A stretch of 12,877 nucleotides of DNA from Phycisphaerales bacterium UBA3158. Its GTDB lineage: Bacteria; Planctomycetota; Phycisphaerae; Phycisphaerales; SM1A02. The notes under the pieces were generated by a model. It saw only the letters and a program-made list of their open reading frames with translations, ran no database searches and was not told the origin of the DNA. This document shows, one piece after another, positions 7,549 through 12,877 of the stretch. The position numbers and the translations under genes were made by a program. Position 1 is the stretch's first letter. Every line of letters starts with the position of its first letter. Location of the stretch: the NCBI GenBank assembly GCA_002364555.1, contig DEYM01000103.1, positions 598-13,474 on the forward strand, read 5' to 3'.

Positions 7549-7577
7549 CAGGCCGCTTCCAATCGAGGAGCGGCCTG
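7549..7577 (+). terminator. Terminator hairpin between convergent genes
   Basis: Arms CAGGCCGCT and AGCGGCCTG pair perfectly over 9 bp, with a further G-T and C-G pair possible. On the plus strand the stem is followed by TTTCATG, so it best serves the repeat protein gene that ends 22 bases before. On the minus strand it begins two bases past the hydrolase stop codon but has no T tract. Arms match the outer stem of 4046-4073. Confidence 0.7.
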
Positions 7578-7579
7578 TT

Positions 7580-8452
7580 TCATGAGAGGTGTTCCAGGAG
7601 GAACGCCGCCGAATCCCGGAGCGCCTCGTCTTTGTATGGCGATTTGTAGATCCCGAAGTGATCGCAGTCATAGCTGCGTACCGTGATCGCGTCGAAGCGT
7701 TTCGCATAGTCGAGCGAACCTGGCGTCGAGTTCAGCTCGTCATCCCGCGCGACCTGGACCAGGGCCGGTGTCGTCACATCGTCGATCATCGTGGATGGAT
7801 CATTGGTGGCGAGGTCACCCGAAAGAAGTGAACTGGCCAGCACGCCATTGACCCAGGTCTTCGCATGGAGCGCCTCGACGGTCCGGAACTCGATGCTGTC
7901 CTTTGACATGAACACGGCGACATCGCCGGGCTCGTCGATGACGAGCTTGATCAGATCGGACGATGGTGTGGCAAGCATGCGAGCCGTCTCTTCAGCTGAC
8001 CGATGTCGACTGATCTGCTCGTGACTGCGTGCCATGTCCAGTGCCGGAACCTGCGATACGGTGGCAGCGATGTTTCCATCCTGTCGAGCGACGAACAAGG
8101 TGTGTCCACCGGAGAAGGACGTGCCCCACAGACCGATTCGCCCCGGGTCGACGAGTTCGAGTGATCGCAGATGGGCAATCGCAGCGTGGTAGTCCTCCTG
8201 CTGCATGGCCACGCTGAGATTCTGACGTGGTTCACCCCCGCTTTTCCCGAAGCATCTGTAGTCGAAGGTCAGTGACACCAGGCCTTGTCGGCAGAAATGT
8301 TCCGCTGCATACATGAGGGAATCGCAATCAGCCGTGCCGCCGAATCCATGGGCCAGGATGACGGCGGCACCCTGCTGATCGGAATCGGGAACATGCAGTG
8401 TTCCATGACAGGTGTCGCTGCCGGACGAGAAGGTGACTGACTGGGTTTGCAT
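7580..8452 (-). CDS. Alpha/beta hydrolase, dienelactone hydrolase-like
   Basis: 290-residue soluble hydrolase with no signal peptide. It shows the family order: oxyanion segment HGFGG (35-39), DYRCFGKSGG (64-73), a nucleophile elbow LWGTSFSGG with Ser112 as predicted nucleophile, an acidic residue in VARDDEL (Asp237 or 238) and His265 in DCDHFGIY. The elbow reads GTSFS rather than strict GxSxG, which is tolerated in the fold because the last position only needs a small residue. Length and layout suit the broad dienelactone hydrolase/acyl-esterase group; substrate cannot be inferred. A short lid-like insertion lies at about 140-225. The ribosome site is weak (GAAAG 7 bases upstream). The 3' end abuts the hairpin shared with the convergent repeat protein gene. 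Confidence 0.9.
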   Translation of the reverse strand: MQTQSVTFSSGSDTCHGTLHVPDSDQQGAAVILAHGFGGTADCDSLMYAAEHFCRQGLVSLTFDYRCFGKSGGEPRQNLSVAMQQEDYHAAIAHLRSLELVDPGRIGLWGTSFSGGHTLFVARQDGNIAATVSQVPALDMARSHEQISRHRSAEETARMLATPSSDLIKLVIDEPGDVAVFMSKDSIEFRTVEALHAKTWVNGVLASSLLSGDLATNDPSTMIDDVTTPALVQVARDDELNSTPGSLDYAKRFDAITVRSYDCDHFGIYKSPYKDEALRDSAAFLLEHLS

Positions 8453-8591
8453 GGGCTGCTTTCAATGTACTTGATGTGGACATCTGGTCGCGGGCTGGCG
8501 TGTTCGCTGCCCGATTGGGATTTCGTTTGCATGGAAGCGTAGTCGATGTTCCGAACCCAGAACGGAATCACATGCAATTCAGTGACCAGGC

Positions 8592-8935
8592 CTAGGCGGC
8601 GGTAGCCGCGCACATCACGGTAATCACTGCCCTCATGGCCTGGATGTCCGCGATCTGCGCAGCAACCGATGCACCAGCCGCATCTCACTCGATCAGCGAC
8701 TTGATGCGACTCTCTCGATCTCGCCGTTCGACCGTGATGAAGGGCATTCGATTGAAAGTCGCCTGCTCTCCGATGGCCAGTAGTGCGAGGATTCGCTACT
8801 GAAGGATGAGTTCATCCAGGACAGCACCCGCCAGGCATACTTGTAGTTGACACGACCACTCCAGAAGCTGATTTATTCGAACTTTCCGGTTTCATCCTTC
8901 CGCGTGAGGAGTATGATTTCATCGGGCAGTATGAG
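8592..8935 (-). pseudogene. Decayed GPP34 (GOLPH3-like) gene
   Basis: On the minus strand the frame ending at TAA 8873-8875 reads LPDEIILLTRKDETGKFE, then after that stop ISFWSGRVNYKYA. A one-base loss at about 8835 shifts the frame to LAGAVLDELILQ, followed by TAG at 8796-8798, RILALLAIGEQ, TGA at 8685-8687, and AAQIADIQAM before TAG at 8592-8594. Joined across the damage this matches the start of bacterial GPP34-domain proteins (LPDE..LL..DD.TGk......yaLaGAvLaELiL..RI) and a typical alanine-rich helical end. Intact members have about 220 residues; only about 115 codons remain, so the middle is also shortened. In eukaryotes GOLPH3 binds phosphatidylinositol 4-phosphate; the bacterial role is unknown. 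The rest of the gap 8453-9093 shows nothing else. Confidence 0.6.
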
Positions 8936-9017
8936 CCTGGATGCTTGAGTAGTTCCCTTGGCGGCCACACTCGGCTTAATTACGGCAGGCAAGCTGCATA
9001 GGAAAAACGCATTCTTG

Positions 9018-9045
9018 TTGATTTGGAATGCCCTACTGCTGTAAC
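9018..9045 (+). promoter_or_regulatory. Candidate sigma-70 promoter of the C39-like gene
   Basis: TTGATT at 9018-9023 and TGTAAC at 9040-9045 are separated by 16 bases. Each matches 4 of 6 consensus positions. The implied transcript would start near 9052, about 40 bases before the ATG at 9094 and upstream of its GGAGAGG ribosome site. Weak match, positional support only. Confidence 0.28.
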
Positions 9046-9093
9046 GATTTCTTCGCGGCAATTCCCGTGATTACCTTGTGGGAGAGGAATCCA

Positions 9094-10218
9094 ATGCTAT
9101 CGAACATCATTCTTGTCACCCTTATGGCTCTTAATGGATCAGGCCCCGAGGTAATCCCGCTGTACATGAATGATCTCGATGACTACGGATATGTCTGGGA
9201 TCTGAATCTGCAGTACTACGAGGATCCGAACTGCGATGTCAACGACATGAGTTGCGTGCCCACATCCTGGATCAACAACTTGGTGTATCTCCAGAACAAA
9301 CACGCCTCTGAACTTGATGGACTCGAACTTGTGGGCAACGACTACGCCGCGTGGTCTGAAAACGTCGTCAACCTTCGATCTCCCGCCAACATGAACACCA
9401 CGGGCCCGAGTGGTCCCGGGACAACACCTGCTGGGCAGGTAAGAGGGATAATCAACTATCTGGACGAAACCGGCGTGGGCCCGTTGGCCAACCGGATGCA
9501 GGCCATTGCATCACCTCTCGGCTTGGCTCAGGATCCGTCAGTTTCACCTGATGACTTTCCATATTGGGTGGTACGAGGCGCGGTTGACATGCAACAACTG
9601 GATTATTGGCTCAGGAGTGGTGCAGCCGTCACCGTCTTGGTCCTGTATACGGACAATGCAAACCCCAACGCACCAGACCCGAATGGCGCTGGTCATGCAT
9701 TGGCGGTCGTGGGCCTCGAATACACAGACAAGAACCAGAATGGATTCATGGATCTTGGAGAAGCACAGCTCTATGTCATCGATCCACTGGACCCAACGCT
9801 TGGTAGCTATACCCCCGATGGACACCAGCCCATTGGTCCTGCCGCAGCAACAACGGTGCAGGTATGGCAAGAGCAGACTCCTACGGACCCCTCGACATAC
9901 GGCATGCTGAACATCAGGTACAACCAATCCAATTCGGCCGCATGCCAGCCATACAATCCGGGAACCCATATCGCCGACGGTTGGCTCTCCGGCGCCGCTG
10001 CATTAAGCATCATCAGTGGCCCCGGGGGCTCATGCTGTCTCGCCACAGGCTGCTCTTCGCTCACCGAAGTCGGGTGTACAGAGCTCGGCGGAACGTGGAC
10101 GCTCTCAGGTAGTTGCGACGACTGTGCACCGGCCTGCGATGGCGACAACGACAACGACGGCACCGTCGGCATCGAGGACCTGCTGATCGTCATCGAACAC
10201 TGGGGCTTCTGTCCTTGA
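9094..10218 (+). CDS. Secreted papain-fold (C39-like) protein with Cys module and dockerin tail
   Basis: 374 residues from ATG 9094, chosen over the in-frame ATG at 9028 because GGAGAGG precedes it and it opens directly with a short signal-like segment (MLSNIILVTLMALNGSG). Residues about 40-235 resemble the C39-like cysteine peptidase fold: Cys54 in SCVPTSWINNLVYLQ at a helix start, His201 in GAGHALAVVGL, and Asp230 in YVIDPLDP. Inside it lies an EF-hand-like loop, residues 212-223 (DKNQNGFMDLGE), with Asp, Asn and Glu at the calcium-ligand positions. Residues 313-345 are one Cys-rich module (GSCCLATGCSSLTEVGC) like those of the next gene. The last 27 residues are a dockerin-like half ending HWGFCP. 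No ABC transporter or bacteriocin precursor is nearby, so the bacteriocin-processing role of true C39 proteins is unlikely. It may be an exported peptidase or an inactive structural relative. Confidence 0.8.
   Translation: MLSNIILVTLMALNGSGPEVIPLYMNDLDDYGYVWDLNLQYYEDPNCDVNDMSCVPTSWINNLVYLQNKHASELDGLELVGNDYAAWSENVVNLRSPANMNTTGPSGPGTTPAGQVRGIINYLDETGVGPLANRMQAIASPLGLAQDPSVSPDDFPYWVVRGAVDMQQLDYWLRSGAAVTVLVLYTDNANPNAPDPNGAGHALAVVGLEYTDKNQNGFMDLGEAQLYVIDPLDPTLGSYTPDGHQPIGPAAATTVQVWQEQTPTDPSTYGMLNIRYNQSNSAACQPYNPGTHIADGWLSGAAALSIISGPGGSCCLATGCSSLTEVGCTELGGTWTLSGSCDDCAPACDGDNDNDGTVGIEDLLIVIEHWGFCP
10135..10215 (+). other. Single dockerin-like repeat of the C39-like protein
   Basis: Encodes CDGDNDNDGTVGIEDLLIV and ends HWGFCP. 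It contains one Asp-rich loop plus helix, where the protease and beta-helix proteins have two. One half-unit alone may fold poorly as a dockerin, which favours a tag or sorting role over classical cohesin binding. Confidence 0.72.
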
Positions 10219-10263
10219 CCGTTTGGGCCTGCCCCCAGTCCATATAAAGAACCCCACAACACC

Positions 10264-10282
10264 CCCGTCTTCACGGGTTTTT
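10264..10282 (+). terminator. Rho-independent terminator after the C39-like gene
   Basis: Stem CCCGT/ACGGG closes a stable CTTC tetraloop and is followed directly by five T residues. It lies 45 bases after the stop codon, so the C39-like and beta-helix genes are probably separate transcripts. Confidence 0.85.
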
Positions 10283-10346
10283 ATCGGTGAAAAACGTATA
10301 TGAATGGCCCCTTGCAGCCTGGCCACGGAATGTCGCAAATCAAGCC

Positions 10347-10375
10347 TTGACCTGCTCCATGGGACCCTCTCTACT
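10347..10375 (+). promoter_or_regulatory. Candidate sigma-70 promoter of the beta-helix gene
   Basis: TTGACC at 10347-10352 (5 of 6 matches) and TCTACT at 10370-10375 (4 of 6) are separated by 17 bases. The transcript would start near 10382, leaving about 30 bases of leader that include the GAGGGG ribosome site. Its position just after a terminator supports it. Confidence 0.4.
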
Positions 10376-10414
10376 GAGTGTGCATCGCAAGCCATCTGCA
10401 AATGAGGGGAAACC

Positions 10415-12415
10415 ATGAAACTTTCGACTCTCCGGTTGTTCTTCGTGTTCATCGCAATCGCTCTTTCCGGGCATGCTCATGCCCAGACGGGAGCCTGTTG
10501 CTATGTGATTTCCAACGACGAGTGGACTTGCTTAGAACTGGAAGAGGCGATCTGCGAGTCAACCTTCCTTGATGGCACCTGGCAAGGCGAGGGCACGATC
10601 TGCGATGACGTGAATTGCGAGCCCGTGCTCGGCGCCTGCTGTTTTTCTGGCACATGCCAGATTCAAACAGAACTGGAGTGCACCACTGCCGGAGGAATTC
10701 TCTGGACAGAAGGTGACGACTGCGATGACGAGAACAATCCCTGTGGCGAGCAAGTCGCCTGTTGCTTCGGTTCATCCTGTGATGACGTGTGGCTCTGGTA
10801 CTGCACTGAAAACGGAGGCGAGATCGACGATGACGGCTTCTGCAGCCCGGACACCTGTAAGCCTTTGGGGGCATGCTGCTATGGAATTGGCTGGTGCGAT
10901 GATGGCACAACGGCCTTGGAATGTCAGAAGAACGGCGGCAACTGGTTCAACGGAGTATGCGAAGACGCCTATTGCATGCGCGGCACCTGCTGTCTGCGAG
11001 ACGGCGGCTGCGACTCGAATCTGTTCTATGAAGAATGCTATGACGGGTTTGGTATCTGGCAGGGGTACCCACTTGATGGATGCAATGACGAATTGATCGA
11101 ATGCCCCACTCAGATACTGGTCGTCGGCCCCATTGGAACTCCCGACGTCGACTACAACAAGATCCATCAGGCCGTCGTCGCCGCAGACGATGGAGCGGTC
11201 ATCTGGGTGATGCCCGGCATCTACACGAGGAACAACAGCTCCCAGCCTGTCATCAACACCATGAGCAAGGCGATAACGATCAGGGGCTGGGGCTCACGTG
11301 ATGAATGCATCGTCGATGGCCTTGGAACCAACCGATGCGTGTTGATTGACCCGGGTGTATCCGACGAGCGTCCACGGCTCTCCACCTTGACATTCCGCAA
11401 TGGCCTTGCCGATGAAGGTGGTGGATTGAGGTCCATGGGACCCGTGATGGTGGAGCACTGCCGATTCGAATCCAATACCGCGACGACCGCCGGTGGCGCT
11501 GCCTGGTTCGATGGCGACGGTGCCCATGTTCGACATTGCCTGTTCGATTCGAACACCTCGCCATACGGCGGCGGCTTGTATGCCAAGAATGGATCGATCG
11601 ACATTCAAAATGCGGACTTCGAGAACAATGCCGCGAACGAGCGGGGTGGTGCTATTCGCCTGTTTCAATCCTCCGCGAGCATTCAAGACTGCACGTTTAC
11701 CGGCAACACCGCCGTCCAGGGAGGCGCCATGCACCTTCAGGGAGAATGCGTACCCGAGATCGAGAACTGTCAGTTCTCCATGAACACGGCCAGTTCACTC
11801 GGTGGCGCCGTCTGCAACAATGGTGGAGCGGACGCCTTGTACACGGATTGCACATTCAGCGGCAATGCGGCGACTGGCGAGAACGGTGGACAGGGAAGCG
11901 GCGGTGCAATCTACAACGACACGGCTAGCCCCATGTTCGACGCCTGCAGGATTCGTGAGAACACCGCGGTCGTATACGGCGGAGGAATGTACAACTGGTA
12001 TGCCACGCCTGTGATCGAAAACAACAGCTTCAGTTCGTACAACAGGATCCAGGACAACACTGCCAATGCGGGCGGCGGCATCTTCAGCTTCGGAGATGGA
12101 CCATCTCTCGATTCGATGATCGTCTGTGCGAACCTGCCCGATCAAATCGGAGGCTCATGGTCGGATCTGGGCGACAACTGTCTTGCCGAATCATGCGAGA
12201 GCAATGACGGCGACCACACGCCCGATGACTGCCAGGAGGCGGGTTGTACGGGCGATACGGACAATTCCGGAGATGTGAACATCGATGATCTACTGGTGGT
12301 GCTCGCGGAGTTCGCGAACTGCACTGGAGAGTGTTCCGGTGATGTGGATGACAATGGTTCGGTCGACATCGACGATCTGCTTATCGTCATTGGTACCTAC
12401 GGCCCCTGTCCGTAG
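10415..12415 (+). CDS. Secreted parallel beta-helix protein with Cys-rich modules and dockerin tail
   Basis: 666 residues. A signal peptide covers residues 1-23, with likely cleavage after AHA. Residues 26-230 hold five Cys-rich modules of about 35-47 residues, each opening with xxCC (CC at 28, 75, 116, 154 and 192). Residues about 231-590 form a predicted right-handed parallel beta-helix: an opening region (DYNKIHQAVVAADDGAVIW, GIYTR, ITIRGWG) like pectate-lyase-type folds, then repeated turns of the type CxFxxNxAxxxGGA (FESNTATTAGGAAWF, FTGNTAVQGGAMHL, FSGNAATG, RENTAVVYGGGMYN). Residues 611-666 are two dockerin-like repeats ending TYGPCP. No catalytic residues of a polysaccharide lyase are evident; the turns resemble polymorphic outer-membrane/adhesin repeats, so an adhesive or carbohydrate-binding surface role is as likely as an enzymatic one. 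GAGGGG lies 6 bases before the ATG. Confidence 0.9.
   Translation: MKLSTLRLFFVFIAIALSGHAHAQTGACCYVISNDEWTCLELEEAICESTFLDGTWQGEGTICDDVNCEPVLGACCFSGTCQIQTELECTTAGGILWTEGDDCDDENNPCGEQVACCFGSSCDDVWLWYCTENGGEIDDDGFCSPDTCKPLGACCYGIGWCDDGTTALECQKNGGNWFNGVCEDAYCMRGTCCLRDGGCDSNLFYEECYDGFGIWQGYPLDGCNDELIECPTQILVVGPIGTPDVDYNKIHQAVVAADDGAVIWVMPGIYTRNNSSQPVINTMSKAITIRGWGSRDECIVDGLGTNRCVLIDPGVSDERPRLSTLTFRNGLADEGGGLRSMGPVMVEHCRFESNTATTAGGAAWFDGDGAHVRHCLFDSNTSPYGGGLYAKNGSIDIQNADFENNAANERGGAIRLFQSSASIQDCTFTGNTAVQGGAMHLQGECVPEIENCQFSMNTASSLGGAVCNNGGADALYTDCTFSGNAATGENGGQGSGGAIYNDTASPMFDACRIRENTAVVYGGGMYNWYATPVIENNSFSSYNRIQDNTANAGGGIFSFGDGPSLDSMIVCANLPDQIGGSWSDLGDNCLAESCESNDGDHTPDDCQEAGCTGDTDNSGDVNIDDLLVVLAEFANCTGECSGDVDDNGSVDIDDLLIVIGTYGPCP
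10490..11104 (+). repeat. Five Cys-rich GACC-type modules
   Basis: Encodes residues 26-230. Each module opens GACC, VACC or GTCC, has a middle CxxxxxxEC-like part, a GG-x-W/I stretch and a closing CxxxxC. The conserved even spacing suggests disulfide-bonded mini-domains outside the cytoplasm. One further copy occurs in the neighbouring C39-like protein, residues 313-345. Confidence 0.82.
12245..12412 (+). other. Dockerin-like tail of the beta-helix protein
   Basis: Encodes residues 611-666: two loops, GDTDNSGDVNIDDLLVVL and GDVDDNGSVDIDDLLIVI, with Asp at the usual calcium-ligand positions, separated by a Cys pair (NCTGEC). It ends GPCP, close to the ends of the other two exported proteins here. 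Confidence 0.82.
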
Positions 12416-12440
12416 CCATCCCCTCGTCTTCACGGAAGTG

Positions 12441-12461
12441 TTGTTGTTCGGCAGACAACAA
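12441..12461. terminator. Weak hairpin between convergent genes
   Basis: TTGTTGT and ACAACAA pair over 7 bp around a 7-base loop. It sits between the stops of the beta-helix gene and the membrane protein gene, where a bidirectional terminator would be expected. No T tract follows on either strand and the stem is AT-rich, so this is only a candidate. Confidence 0.25.
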
Positions 12462-12486
12462 GTAGCAAGAGCTCGTTGTGAAAGAC

Positions 12487-12876
12487 CTACGTCAGCATGA
12501 TGACGCCCAGTTCGACGCCAAATCCGACTGTTGAGATACCCTGGACAAAGGCATAGACGAAGGCCACTACAAATCCGGTCGAAACAGAGATCCTGTTTCC
12601 ATCCTGACCCTTGTAGAACTCATGGATCAACATCCAGGTGAACAACAGACAGGCAAGGACTGGCCCGATCAAATCGATCGTGAATGAACCAGACACTGTG
12701 TTCAGCAGAAAGAAGACCATCCAGAAGAGAGTGAAACTGGCGGCAGCAATCCCAACACTCATGAACAGGCACTTCCACTTTCCGGGATACTGCACGACGT
12801 ACCTGCCGAACCACCACAACAGAACTGCGCAGATCAGAATCGGGCTCAGAAACAACAGGAATTCCAGAAAGTCCAT
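12487..12876 (-). CDS. Four-helix membrane protein, start at the window edge
   Basis: 129 residues from ATG 12876 to TAG 12489-12487. Hydrophobic segments lie at about residues 4-24, 36-58, 66-86 and 100-122, giving a compact four-helix integral membrane protein. A short charged loop (EFYKGQDGNR) separates helices 3 and 4. The ATG is one base from the right edge, so neither a ribosome site nor a longer N-terminus can be checked; the opening MDFLEFLLFLS is plausible as a true start. I do not recognise the family. It converges on the beta-helix gene with a 71-base gap. Confidence 0.68.
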   Translation of the reverse strand: MDFLEFLLFLSPILICAVLLWWFGRYVVQYPGKWKCLFMSVGIAAASFTLFWMVFFLLNTVSGSFTIDLIGPVLACLLFTWMLIHEFYKGQDGNRISVSTGFVVAFVYAFVQGISTVGFGVELGVIMLT

Positions 12877-12877
12877 T

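Noticed and set aside
8269..8688. A 139-codon minus-strand open frame overlapping the hydrolase N-terminus
   Set aside because: It overlaps the hydrolase start in another frame and has a composition unlike a protein (Cys, Arg and Ser rich with no motif). The upper part is better explained as the decayed GPP34 gene in a different frame.
8873..9061. A 62-codon minus-strand open frame as an independent small gene
   Set aside because: Only its last 20 or so residues look conserved, and these are the start of the GPP34 relic. The preceding part has no ribosome site and looks like chance extension.
9028..9093. An upstream in-frame start for the C39-like protein
   Set aside because: It would add MPYCCNDFFAAIP before the signal-like segment, has no ribosome site, and overlaps the candidate promoter. 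ATG 9094 has GGAGAGG at proper spacing.
10490..12412. Regular repeats suggesting a CRISPR-like array or tandem DNA repeat
   Set aside because: The periodicity is at protein level (Cys modules and beta-helix turns). The DNA units are diverged and unequal in length, with no constant repeat and spacer structure.

Overview
The window looks like part of a chromosome of a marine planctomycete, most likely from the Phycisphaerae. Three secreted proteins end in dockerin-like Asp-rich tails of the type GDxDxDGxVxxxDLLxxIxxWGxCP. Two of them also carry Cys-rich modules (GACC...C...C). A PknB-type kinase is fused to a predicted extracytoplasmic beta-propeller. This combination is familiar from that lineage, but the assignment rests on protein style alone because no rRNA or other marker gene is present.

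Layout. Positions 1-4009 hold minus-strand genes. A small methyltransferase-like protein (4009-3293) is followed by a large Ser/Thr kinase (3103-266), and 33 bases after that by a single-pass membrane protein that runs off the left edge. The methyltransferase start has no Shine-Dalgarno but sits 6 bases after a good -10 box, so it may be leaderless. A perfect 13-bp terminator hairpin (4046-4073) separates this block from a secreted subtilisin-like protease (6461-4107, minus). An AT-rich 274-base spacer lies upstream of the protease.

Next come a 60-residue two-helix membrane protein (6918-6736, minus) and, divergently, a membrane-anchored protein of short glycine-rich repeats (7032-7526, plus). 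The latter converges on an alpha/beta hydrolase (8452-7580, minus) across a second hairpin whose arms match those of the first. Positions 8453-9093 have no intact gene, but the minus strand carries a decayed GPP34 (GOLPH3-like) gene with three stops and a one-base frameshift.

The right part is a plus-strand pair of secreted, dockerin-tailed proteins. One is a putative papain-fold (C39-like) protein (9094-10218), ended by a clear terminator. The other is a parallel beta-helix protein with five Cys-rich modules (10415-12415), which has its own candidate promoter. A four-helix membrane protein (12876-12487, minus) closes the window.

No RNA genes, CRISPR array, insertion sequence or phage genes were seen. 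The unifying theme is a set of exported proteins sharing one C-terminal tail. I do not see a multi-gene defence or biosynthetic system. The observations most worth following are the shared tail and Cys module, the paired hairpins with common arms, and the GPP34 relic.
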